Below are positions 22,189 to 30,800 of a DNA stretch of 32,095 nucleotides, in pieces. The stretch covers positions 1 through 32,095 of the forward strand of contig JAUILH010000033.1 in the NCBI GenBank assembly GCA_030433115.1, written 5' to 3'. The notes under the pieces are model-generated. The model did no database searches. It was given only the letters and a program-made list of their open reading frames with translations, and was not told where the DNA came from. Positions within the stretch are counted from its first letter, which is position 1. Every line of letters starts with the position of its first letter. A program made the position numbers and the translations under genes. This DNA comes from Bacteroidia bacterium. Lineage in GTDB: Bacteria; Bacteroidota; Bacteroidia; Flavobacteriales_D; JAUILH01.

Positions 22189-23823
22189 TTAGCCGTTCAT
22201 AGAAATCAAGAACTCCTCGTTACTTTGAGTGTTCTGCATCCGTTCCTTCATGAATTCCATGGCCTCAACCGGATTCATGTCAGCCAAATGCTTTCTCAAA
22301 ATCCAGATTCTCTGAAGCGCTTCTTTGCTCATCAATAAGTCTTCACGTCTTGTACCGGAAGTCAAGATGTCAATAGCAGGGAAAATACGTCTGTTAGAGA
22401 TCTTTCTATCCAATTGCAATTCCATGTTACCAGTTCCTTTGAATTCTTCAAAGATCACTTCATCCATTTTAGAACCTGTTTCTGTTAAGGCCGTTGCCAG
22501 GATTGATAGAGACCCTCCGTTTTCAATTTTACGGGCAGCTCCAAAGAATCTTTTTGGCTTGTGCAGTGCATTGGCATCCACACCACCAGACAATACTTTT
22601 CCTGAAGCCGGTGATACAGTGTTGTAAGCTCTTGCCAATCTTGTGATAGAATCCAAAAGGATACACACATCATGACCACACTCTGTCATTCTTTTGGCTT
22701 TTTCAAGTACCAGATTCGCCACTTTTACATGTCTGTCGGCAGGCTCATCAAACGTGGAGGCAATTACCTCAGCGTTTACACTTCTTGCCATGTCGGTTAC
22801 CTCTTCCGGACGTTCGTCAATCAATAATACAATGAGGTAAACTTCAGGGTGATTGGCTGCGATGGCATTCGCCACTTCCTTCAATAATACCGTTTTACCA
22901 GTTTTTGGCTGTGCTACGATCATCCCTCTTTGTCCTTTTCCAATAGGAGAGAACAAATCCATAATTCTGGTAGACATAGATTCGTTGGCATGACCAGTTA
23001 ATTTGAATTTTTCGTCTGGGAATAGTGGCGTTAAATATTGGAAAGGCACTCTGTCTCTAATGAAATCAGGGTTTCTTCCGTTAATTTTGTCAACTCTGAT
23101 CAATGGGAAATACTTTTCACCTTCTTTCGGAGGACGAACCGCGCCTTCAACCGTATCTCCTGTTTTCAAACCAAATAGCTTGATTTGAGATTGTGATACA
23201 TATACATCATCCGGAGAGGACAAGTAGTTGTAATCAGACGATCTCAAGAAGCCATAGCCATCAGGCATGATTTCAAGCACACCTTCAGAAACAATAATGC
23301 CATCGAAATTGTAGCCATACTGCTCTGCAGCTGATTTTTTCTCACGGTGATTGTTCTTTTTATGGTCGTGTTTATTGTCCCGTCTGTTATTTTTTTGATC
23401 GTTGTTCGATTTCTTCTGTGGGTTATCAGAATTCTTAGATGCATTGTCGTCAGAGCCATTCTCATTAGACTTGTGCTCTCCTTCTGCTTTGCCGTTTTTC
23501 TGCTTGTTCTTGTCGAAACGTTCTCTTCTGGGTCTTCTGTTGTTCGATTTGTCTCCGTCGGACTTGGCGTCTTTAGAATCGTTTGAAGCCTTGTCGTTAG
23601 TTTTCCCTTGATCAGTTTTTGCTGTCTTCTCAGAAGGTGTATCTTTTTTTGGAGCCGTTTCTTTCTTCGGTTCTGCGGCTTTAGGGTTGATGGCTTGTTC
23701 GTCAAGAATTCTGTAGATCAAATCTTGTTTCTTCAAGCTTGTAATTTTTTTGATGTTAAGCCCTTTGGCGATTTCCTTTAAATCTTCGAGCTTTTTTTCA
23801 TTCAATGCTAGAATGTCGTACAT
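22189..23823 (-). CDS. rho: Transcription termination factor Rho with long disordered insert
   Basis: 544 aa against 419 in E. coli. Rho N-terminal helical domain at 1-45; a Lys/Asn/Asp/Glu/Ser-rich disordered insert of about 115 residues (about 48-165); a cold-shock-like RNA-binding domain from about 178 ([20 protein letters not shown]); and an ATPase core with Walker A AQPKTGKT (304-311), Walker [17 protein letters not shown]-loop [16 protein letters not shown] and the RRIFPAIDI region. It forms a hexameric RNA translocase that ends transcription. Gut Bacteroides Rho carries a comparable insert that drives phase separation. The start [20 protein letters not shown] is the family start. The DUF4199 gene follows by 15 bases. 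Confidence 0.97.
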   Translation of the reverse strand: MYDILALNEKKLEDLKEIAKGLNIKKITSLKKQDLIYRILDEQAINPKAAEPKKETAPKKDTPSEKTAKTDQGKTNDKASNDSKDAKSDGDKSNNRRPRRERFDKNKQKNGKAEGEHKSNENGSDDNASKNSDNPQKKSNNDQKNNRRDNKHDHKKNNHREKKSAAEQYGYNFDGIIVSEGVLEIMPDGYGFLRSSDYNYLSSPDDVYVSQSQIKLFGLKTGDTVEGAVRPPKEGEKYFPLIRVDKINGRNPDFIRDRVPFQYLTPLFPDEKFKLTGHANESMSTRIMDLFSPIGKGQRGMIVAQPKTGKTVLLKEVANAIAANHPEVYLIVLLIDERPEEVTDMARSVNAEVIASTFDEPADRHVKVANLVLEKAKRMTECGHDVCILLDSITRLARAYNTVSPASGKVLSGGVDANALHKPKRFFGAARKIENGGSLSILATALTETGSKMDEVIFEEFKGTGNMELQLDRKISNRRIFPAIDILTSGTRREDLLMSKEALQRIWILRKHLADMNPVEAMEFMKERMQNTQSNEEFLISMNG

Positions 23824-23884
23824 ATAAGGTTATTTAATTAGAATAAGTGTTTTTGAAATTTGAAATAGATGTTATTCGATAAAT

Positions 23885-23892
23885 CAAAATTA
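23885..23892 (-). promoter_or_regulatory. -7 promoter box TAATTTTG for rho
   Basis: A perfect TAnnTTTG on the minus strand, 61 bases before ATG 23823. This leaves a leader of about 55-60 bases, longer than at most other boxes in the window. Confidence 0.5.
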
Positions 23893-23919
23893 AAAGCGGA
23901 TCAGAGTGATCATCGCTTT
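23893..23919. promoter_or_regulatory. Imperfect palindrome in the -33 region of the rho promoter
   Basis: AAAGCGGATCA (23893-23903), then GAG, then TGATC-AT-CGCTTT (23907-23919). The arms pair fully apart from a two-base bulge. It lies directly upstream of the -7 box, where RNA polymerase or a repressor would contact DNA, and so could be an operator. Confidence 0.4.
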
Positions 23920-24025
23920 AGAATTGTTACACAAACATACTATAATTTTTTAGCTAATCATGAATCGAGCCAAAATCTTTTGAAAAAACTAACATGATTG
24001 GTCAATTCATGCCAGGGTAAGCTCA

Positions 24026-24054
24026 TTGCCGTAAAACATTGTTGGTTATATTTG
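24026..24054 (+). promoter_or_regulatory. Promoter of the DUF4293 gene (-33 TTG, -7 TATATTTG)
   Basis: TTG at 24026-24028, 18 bases, then a perfect TATATTTG at 24047-24054. ATG 24072 follows 17 bases later. This is the best two-element match to the Bacteroidota promoter in the window. Confidence 0.6.
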
Positions 24055-24071
24055 CCCAAAATTTAGAAGAT

Positions 24072-24623
24072 ATGTTTCAAAGAATACAGTCCATCTACTA
24101 CAGTTTAGCCATTGTTGCACTCATTTGCATGAGCTTCCTTACAATCGCTTCATACTCTACAGAAAAGTCGGGAAACGAATTGTCTTTTAACGTCAGCGCA
24201 ATAGGGGTTGATGCCAAATTAGACGGGGAGGATGAAGTACTCGAGAACTATGAAATCTTGATGGAACAAATGATGGAAGACAAAGGTCTTGACTTATTTT
24301 TTAGCGGAGGAATGGCGCTTTTAATTGCAGGAATTGGTCTGGTTGTATTTGTAATGTTGAGTTTTAAGAAACGTACCAGACAATTGAAATTGGGAAGGTT
24401 CTTGTTCTTGCTTTTTTTGGCTGTTTTCGTAGGAATTATGTTTGCTGTAGACTTTGGGCAGACCTTGTTAGAAGAAAACTTGAATGTGAAAGCGGATGAA
24501 TTTCAAAAAGGCTACGGTGTAGGCATGTTCATGCCCATTGTAGCGGCAGCGTTTATTTTTCTGGCCAACATGCACGTTAAAAAAGACATCAATCTTCTCA
24601 AGTCTGTTGATAGAATCAGATAG
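24072..24623 (+). CDS. DUF4293 family membrane protein
   Basis: 183 aa from ATG 24072 (MFQRIQSIYYSLAIVALICM); an upstream frame extension lies inside the promoter and is rejected. Four membrane segments at about 9-27, 76-97, 109-127 and 148-166, with an extracytoplasmic loop of about 45 residues after the first. The N-terminal QRIQSIYY and C-terminal LANMHVKKDINLLKSVDRIR motifs are the hallmark of DUF4293, whose genes often neighbour rho in Bacteroidota. Function unknown. The stop overlaps the end of the convergent metallophosphatase gene by 8 bases. Confidence 0.87.
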   Translation: MFQRIQSIYYSLAIVALICMSFLTIASYSTEKSGNELSFNVSAIGVDAKLDGEDEVLENYEILMEQMMEDKGLDLFFSGGMALLIAGIGLVVFVMLSFKKRTRQLKLGRFLFLLFLAVFVGIMFAVDFGQTLLEENLNVKADEFQKGYGVGMFMPIVAAAFIFLANMHVKKDINLLKSVDRIR

Positions 24624-25116
24624 GCATTTTACCCAGTTCAATGGCTTCCATGTCCCTGATATTCCCTTGATCCAGAGTGAATCTCAAAACTGTCTGAACT
24701 TTATGAAATCCTTTCTTTCCGGCGGCTCCCGGGTTAAGGCATAAACAATTCACACGTTTGTCGTACTGCACCAGTAAAATGTGTGAATGTCCACATATGA
24801 AAATGTCTGGTGGATTCGTTTGCATGGTTGGTCTGGTAAACTGATTGTAGCTGTAAGGTTTTCCTCCGATATGTGTAATCCAAATATCCTTGCCCTCACA
24901 AGTGAAACGCAGGTTTTTGGGGAATTCTGCACGAATCACATGATTGTCAATATTCCCATAAACAGCCTTAACCGGAGCTATTTCAGCCAACTGATCCGTT
25001 ACCTCCAAAGAACCAATATCACCTGCGTGCCAGATTTCATCACATTCGCCAAAATATTTGGTCAGTTTAGGGTGGAAATAGCCATGGGTATCTGATATCA
25101 AACCAATCCGCTTCAT
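24616..25116 (-). CDS. YfcE/MJ0936-family metallophosphoesterase
   Basis: 166 aa from ATG 25116 (MKRIGLISDTHG), the family start; the longer frame passes through the divergent promoter. Metal-site residues: Asp9 and His11 (SDTHG), Asp33 (HAGDIG), Asn55 (GNID), His82 (THIGGK), His110 and His112 (CGHSHI). All are present, so it should be an active two-metal phosphodiesterase. The physiological substrate is unknown; YfcE relatives cleave phosphodiester model substrates. Cytosolic. It is divergent from truA, with only 32 bases between start codons, and its promoter box forms a palindrome with that of truA. Confidence 0.9.
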   Translation of the reverse strand: MKRIGLISDTHGYFHPKLTKYFGECDEIWHAGDIGSLEVTDQLAEIAPVKAVYGNIDNHVIRAEFPKNLRFTCEGKDIWITHIGGKPYSYNQFTRPTMQTNPPDIFICGHSHILLVQYDKRVNCLCLNPGAAGKKGFHKVQTVLRFTLDQGNIRDMEAIELGKMPI

Positions 25117-25121
25117 GGCAA

Positions 25122-25129
25122 CAAAATTA
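25122..25129 (-). promoter_or_regulatory. -7 box TAATTTTG of the metallophosphatase gene
   Basis: A perfect minus-strand TAnnTTTG ending five bases before ATG 25116. It is the left arm of a 20-base palindrome whose right arm is the truA box. Confidence 0.6.
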
Positions 25130-25133
25130 ATAG

Positions 25134-25141
25134 TAATTTTG
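25134..25141 (+). promoter_or_regulatory. -7 box TAATTTTG of truA
   Basis: A perfect plus-strand TAnnTTTG ending seven bases before the TTG start at 25149. It is an exact inverted copy of 25122-25129, four bases away. Confidence 0.6.
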
Positions 25142-25148
25142 ACGCGAT

Positions 25149-25892
25149 TTGAGGAGATATTTTGTGGAAATAGCATATGACGGATCTAATTACCATGGAT
25201 GGCAAATTCAGCCAAACGCCATCACTGTGCAGCAAATGGTTAATGAGGCCATCTCCAGAATTTTACAAGACAAGAGTATTAACGTAGTGGGGTGCGGAAG
25301 GACGGATACCGGAGTGCATGCCTCACAGTATTTTTGTCATTTTGAAACTAAAAAACCGGTACGTGAAGATTTTGCCTTTCGTCTAAATGCGGTTTTGCCT
25401 GATGACATTGTATCCAGAAGACATTTTGAAGTGGATTTGAATCAACACGCACGATTTGATGCAAGCTCCCGGGCATATCAATACCACGTCATCAATGTTC
25501 CCAATCCTTTTAAACGACAATACACATACCTTATTAGACATGATTTGGATTTTGAGGGCATGAATCTAGCAGCTCAATCATTGATTGGTGAAAAGGATTT
25601 TACGTCATTTTCAAAAGTGCATACAGATACTCTGAATAATAATTGTCATGTCACTTTTGCCAAATGGCGCAATGATAAAGATACGTGGGTGTTCGAAATT
25701 AAAGCCAACCGTTTTTTACGAAACATGGTGCGCGCGGTGGTCGGAACACTACTTGAAGTTGGTTCTGGAAAGATGAATGGTCAAGATTTCGAAAACGTTA
25801 TCCATGCTAAAGATCGCTGTGCGGCAGGCAAATCTGTGCCCGGCAATGCTTTGTTTTTAACCCAGATCAAATACCCTTTTGTTCATGAGTAA
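25149..25892 (+). CDS. truA: tRNA pseudouridine(38-40) synthase TruA
   Basis: 247 aa. Starts RRYFVEIAYDGSNYHGWQIQ after the initiator, the usual family N-terminus; the catalytic motif is GCGRTDTGVHA with Asp53. RFDASSRAYQYHV, FLRNMVRAVVGTLLEVGSG and CAAGKSVPGNALFL follow in the expected order. The enzyme isomerises uridines 38-40 in the tRNA anticodon arm. The start codon is TTG 25149: a later GTG would remove the conserved RRYFVEIAYDG beginning. The stop overlaps the ABC transporter start by 8 bases. Confidence 0.96.
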   Translation: MRRYFVEIAYDGSNYHGWQIQPNAITVQQMVNEAISRILQDKSINVVGCGRTDTGVHASQYFCHFETKKPVREDFAFRLNAVLPDDIVSRRHFEVDLNQHARFDASSRAYQYHVINVPNPFKRQYTYLIRHDLDFEGMNLAAQSLIGEKDFTSFSKVHTDTLNNNCHVTFAKWRNDKDTWVFEIKANRFLRNMVRAVVGTLLEVGSGKMNGQDFENVIHAKDRCAAGKSVPGNALFLTQIKYPFVHE

Positions 25893-27678
25893 GAAAGGCA
25901 CTTCCAATATGGCCGTTTTTAGGCGAATCATGAATTACATGACTCCTTACAGATGGGCTTTTTACAGTGCCGTTGTATTAACACTTTTGGGCTTGGTATC
26001 TGTTTTAAGGCCTTTGATTATTGGTGAAGCTGTCAATGGGTACATTCAGGGCACTAAATCACTACTAAAAGAATGGACCGACCTCAATGTGAGTGCTGAT
26101 CCTAAAAAGGGCTTCTTCTTCTGGATAATGATGATGATCGGGATTTTGCTTTTCGAAGGTATTGTCCAGTTTTTAAGAACCTATATTTCAACCTGGTTGG
26201 GACAATCCATTATTAGGGACTTAAGGGCAAAAACTTACCGGAAAATCAATTCTTTCAGGTTATCCTTTTTCGACAAAAATCCGATCGGAGCTTTGGTGAC
26301 TCGCGTAGTCTCGGATATTGAAGCCATAGCAGAAATTTTTTCTCAAGGAATCATCACGCTCACAGCAGATTTGTTAAGGATATTAATGATCCTTATTTTG
26401 ATGTTCGTGATCAACTGGAAGTTGTCATTATTGGTTTTAATTCCACTACCAATCATGTTTTTAGCAACCAAAGTATTTGCAAGAGCCATGAAAAAGGCAT
26501 TTCAGCAAGAAAGGTCGATGGTGAACAAAATCAACACCTTTGTTCAAGAACACATTACCGGAATGAGCATTGTTCAGATCTTCAACCGGGAGAAAATCGA
26601 GAAACGAAAGTTTGAAGAATTAAACGCAAGTCATCGAGAAGCACACATTAAAGCGGTGTGGGCCTTTTCAATTTTCTTGCCTTTTGTAGAGCTTTTAAGC
26701 TCACTGGCGGCAGCCATTGTGGTGGTGTTTAGTATTTATGCGCTTAGCGGCGATTCTTTTAACGACAAGGCTGTTGGTGAGATTTTTTCATTTGTGATGT
26801 GGATTTCAATGCTTTTCCGACCAATTCGTCAGTTGGCAGATAAGTTCAATGTACTGCAAAGAGGCATGGTGCGGGCAGAGAGAGTCTTCAGAGTATTAGA
26901 TGAAGATGCTTTTGTTCAAGATGAAGGAAAAATTATTCCAGATAAGATCAAAGGCGAAATTGAATTCAAGGATGTTCGTTTCGCGTATAATGAGCCCGAG
27001 TATGTCCTCAATGGAGTTGATTTTACAGTAAATGCGGGGGAAACCATTGCTTTTGTAGGCGCCACAGGAGCTGGCAAGTCGACCATCATAAGTTTGTTGT
27101 CAAGATTTTATGAGCATCAAAAAGGAGAGATTTTAGTCGATGGAAATAGAATTGAGGACTATCAACTTGACGCTTTAAGACAACACATTGCTCTGGTGCC
27201 ACAGGATGTGTTCTTGTTTTCAGACAGCATTCACAACAACATTAGCTTGAAGAACCCGGATATTTCAAGAGAGCAAATTGTTGAAGCTTCCAAAATCATT
27301 GGGGCACATGGCTTTATTTCTCAACTTCCCGGTCAGTATGATTTTGATGTTAAGGAGCGTGGAGGCATGTTGTCTGTTGGTCAAAGACAGTTATTATCTT
27401 TTATACGAGCTTATGTTTACAACCCATCTGTATTGATTTTGGATGAAGCGACCTCTTCAATTGACACTGAGTCGGAGATTTTAATTCAGGAGGCAACAAA
27501 TAAACTCACGGAGGGACGCACATCTGTCATCATAGCTCATCGATTGGCCACTATTCAAAATGCGGATCGAATTTATGTTATGGAAGCCGGTAAAATTATT
27601 GAAGAAGGCACCCATCAAAATTTACTTCAACAAGATGGGCATTATGCACATTTGTTCAAACTTCAGTTTTCCCAGTAG
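25885..27678 (+). CDS. MsbA-like ABC exporter (TMD-NBD fusion)
   Basis: 597 aa from ATG 25885. The membrane domain (about 1-335, six helices) includes FFDKNPIGALVTRVVSDIEA. The ATPase domain from about 360 has Walker A VGATGAGKSTI (about 391-400), Q-loop ALVPQDVFLF, signature LSVGQRQLLSF (Val in place of the usual Gly, common in this subfamily), Walker B SVLILDEATSSID and H-loop IIAHRLATI. It works as a homo- or heterodimer and probably exports lipids or hydrophobic compounds from the inner membrane. The substrate cannot be told from sequence. The start overlaps truA by 8 bases, so the two are coupled. Confidence 0.93.
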   Translation: MSKKGTSNMAVFRRIMNYMTPYRWAFYSAVVLTLLGLVSVLRPLIIGEAVNGYIQGTKSLLKEWTDLNVSADPKKGFFFWIMMMIGILLFEGIVQFLRTYISTWLGQSIIRDLRAKTYRKINSFRLSFFDKNPIGALVTRVVSDIEAIAEIFSQGIITLTADLLRILMILILMFVINWKLSLLVLIPLPIMFLATKVFARAMKKAFQQERSMVNKINTFVQEHITGMSIVQIFNREKIEKRKFEELNASHREAHIKAVWAFSIFLPFVELLSSLAAAIVVVFSIYALSGDSFNDKAVGEIFSFVMWISMLFRPIRQLADKFNVLQRGMVRAERVFRVLDEDAFVQDEGKIIPDKIKGEIEFKDVRFAYNEPEYVLNGVDFTVNAGETIAFVGATGAGKSTIISLLSRFYEHQKGEILVDGNRIEDYQLDALRQHIALVPQDVFLFSDSIHNNISLKNPDISREQIVEASKIIGAHGFISQLPGQYDFDVKERGGMLSVGQRQLLSFIRAYVYNPSVLILDEATSSIDTESEILIQEATNKLTEGRTSVIIAHRLATIQNADRIYVMEAGKIIEEGTHQNLLQQDGHYAHLFKLQFSQ

Positions 27679-27743
27679 TGAAATCTCCATTTTGTAGTTA
27701 ATCAGTCAATAACCGTTGTTCGTCAAAATACATGGAAAACTGG

Positions 27744-27764
27744 GATAAAAAGCTTATTTTTATC
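27744..27764. terminator. Possible A/T-rich hairpin between the ABC exporter and the SprB-type gene
   Basis: GATAAAAA (27744-27751) pairs with TTTTTATC (27757-27764) over a five-base loop. The stem has only one G-C pair, so termination is uncertain. No good TAnnTTTG box was found between it and ATG 27812. Confidence 0.25.
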
Positions 27765-27811
27765 GGATCAAACTCGTTTTTGTTTAGACGAATGTTTTAA
27801 TTGCTCACTTT

Positions 27812-30800
27812 ATGCGGACATTATTTTGCTTACTTTTTGCCGCGCTTATCTCCATTGGCGCCTTCGGCCAAAACACGATACATGTTACAAATGGAAATGA
27901 CACGGGAGCGGGGTCTTTAAGGGAAGCCTTAAGCCTTGCAACAACTGGCGCAACCATCAAAATCGATTTCTCAGGACAACTAGATTTAACCAGTCCATTG
28001 ATTATCAATACTGCTTCTCTTAACATTGAGGGACCTGCACCAATACATTTTAATATCAATGCAGCAGGGGTGTCAGGATCGTTATATGCCATAGAGATTA
28101 ATGCAACGAATGTCATGATTAATGGCATTAAGTTCAGTGGAAAAACAGGGACAGAAAGTTTCTTATTCGTAAATCCAGGCGCTACAGCCACGATTGAAAA
28201 CTGTCATTTCGAGAACAACAACATTTCCGGGGGAGGAGATGGTGGAGCCATCCTCAACGCAGGAAATCTGACTGTGAATCGTTGTAGTTTTTCCACCAAT
28301 TCAGCTGACAATGGTGGTGCTATCTCAAACGTGGACGTTTTAAATGTTTATTTCTGTAGTTTCCATTACTGTGATGCGCTTAACGGAAACGGAGGGGCGA
28401 TTCTGTCCTTAACTGATATAGAAATAGACAGATGTACCTTCTTTCATACGAGAGCTTTAGCTGGAGCTGGGGGGAGTGTTTACATTTCTGGTGTTACCAG
28501 TTTTGCGAAAATGCATGCGTGTTTATTCGACTCAACCAGCAATGCCAGTACTGCAGGTACAGAAGCCGTTGGGGCCAGTGTAGGTGCAGCAGCACTTATG
28601 AACGGAGGAGATATTTCAGATTGTATGATGCTGGATTCTCCTGCTAACTTGAACCTGGTTATTTTTGGCGCGTATAATAATAGCGTTGGAAGCTATCCAA
28701 CGAATATATTCGGCTTGAGAACTGCAGGGGTGGTTACAGATGGCTACGGACTGCAATGGATTCCGGTAACAAATCCTAATGGTACTGCCATAGATGAGGT
28801 TTCCTATCAAACTTCTTTGGTTGGACCAATTGATATCCGCAGGGGACCGGGGCAGGCGCCAATTAACAGCTTTGCTCAGGATATTGGAGCTGTGGAGAAT
28901 TCAAAATTTACTGTCACTACAACAACACCTACGGGACAAGGAAGTATTCAAAATGCCATTTCAGCCATTAATGCAGCTGGTCAAGGTCCCTATTTAATTG
29001 ATTTTGACTATGCAGGCTGGACTCCAATCAACCTGACATCATCCCTTGATGTTTTTATTGGTTCAGATGAATTGTATATTGATGGCTACACGATACCGGG
29101 AAGCAGGGTTCCCGGACCAACTGATGGTTCTAATCCAGTTGTGCATGGAATTACCAATGTAGTACTTGAAGGTCCCTCTGGCACGCAAAATGCCATTAAT
29201 TTATATAATGTTGGTCCTTCCAAAATCAGTGGATTGGCGATAGGCGAATGTGCTGTTGGGATAAACAATTCGAATAGTCAGTCTTTGTCCAATGCGGATA
29301 TTTTTGGATGCCACTTTGGACTGGATCATAACGGAAACGACAATGGTAAATATTGCGACACAAGTATTGTTGTGCGAACGGATTACACGTTGATAGGTGG
29401 AGACCATGAATTTCAAAGAAATGTTTTTGGGGGTATCAATGGACCGGCAAAACCTCATATTTATGTTGAAGGATTAGGCTTTACTGGAACCGCCATTGAC
29501 GGCAACTTTTTTGGATTGGATGGAACAGGAACTGTAGATGTTAATTCTGGTAATGGCAATATAGGTATTGGACTGGTCAATGCCGGCTTTGGATACATAG
29601 GGAGAAATTTGTTCGGTGGTTTGCGAAAAGGAATCATTGTTACGGGAGCTTCTGGTTTCAATATCGAAGAAAATCTTTTTGGTCTTGATGCATGGGGGAC
29701 TGGTTCAATGCCAATTGAAGTTGGTATGGAGATGTCTTCTGTAACAAGTACAAATAACATTGGAGGATCTCAGCTTCAAAACTACTTTTGTTCTGCAAAT
29801 GGAGGTGTTGGCTCCGGAATATATATTGCCAATACAAATCAAAATCAAGAAATAGTTTCTAATTATTTTGGTCTCAATACATCTTTTACTCCCATGGGGA
29901 ATCAATACGGGGTAAAAGTTTTGTCCTCAACCAATGTTCATATCGGACAAACAGGAAATGAAGTCAATTTCATTGCAGCAAGTTCTGTCAATGGAATAGA
30001 ATTGAATAACTCATCCAACTGCATCATTCAACATACTGTTTTGGGCTTAGATACTAATGGATTGAGTACAGCCGGTGTTGGGAATCAAATAGGAATTGAA
30101 TTGAATTCTTCCAATATTAATTCTATTGGAGTACCAGGCGCACCTATTTGGGTGTCAAACAGTGTGTCTCATGGAATTGAACTCAATGCAAGTTCAGGGT
30201 GCCAAATACAAGATGCCAACGTTGGGGTGGACATTAACAATTCACCGGCTGGAAACGGAGGTTCTGGAATAGTTTTATTAAACAGCTCCGGCACATTGGT
30301 CGGAGGCACTGGCGCTAATGAAAGTGTGACAACCGCCTTTTCTACAACACACGGTTTTGACATTTCTGGGGGATCTTCTAACACCAGAATTATTGGAGAC
30401 AGTGTATACAGTAATGGCTCACAAGGCATTTATTTCGATGATGTAACAACCATAGATAACCTCATAGAAAACACCGTTGTCTATGATAATGGAGGCTCTG
30501 CAGAAGGCATTACTTTGAGTGGTGTAGCCAACAATAATGTACCTAGACCAAGCATTCTTGGAGTGAGCAGGTGTGATGGACAAACTCGAGTAAAAGTTCA
30601 ATTCAATAATACTGTTGGAAATGATGCACAAATAGAATTTTTCAGAATACCGAACGGGAGTGAAGATCCCAGTGGTTTTGGGGAAGGAAATGTGCTGCTC
30701 GCATTAATACCTTCGGCAAGCATTCCGACATCACATGTCCAAACATATACCCTTCCTGATGTACCTGCCGGAGATTACATATCATGTATCGTATCTTATG

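Noticed and set aside
23244-23705. Minus-strand frame of 153 codons overlapping rho
   Set aside because: It is an out-of-frame reading of the low-complexity insert of Rho, rich in Thr/Arg/Lys because of the repeated A-rich codons.
27401-27811. Defence system or mobile element
   Set aside because: No transposase, integrase, recombinase or known defence motif occurs here or elsewhere in the window, and neighbours are ordinary housekeeping genes.
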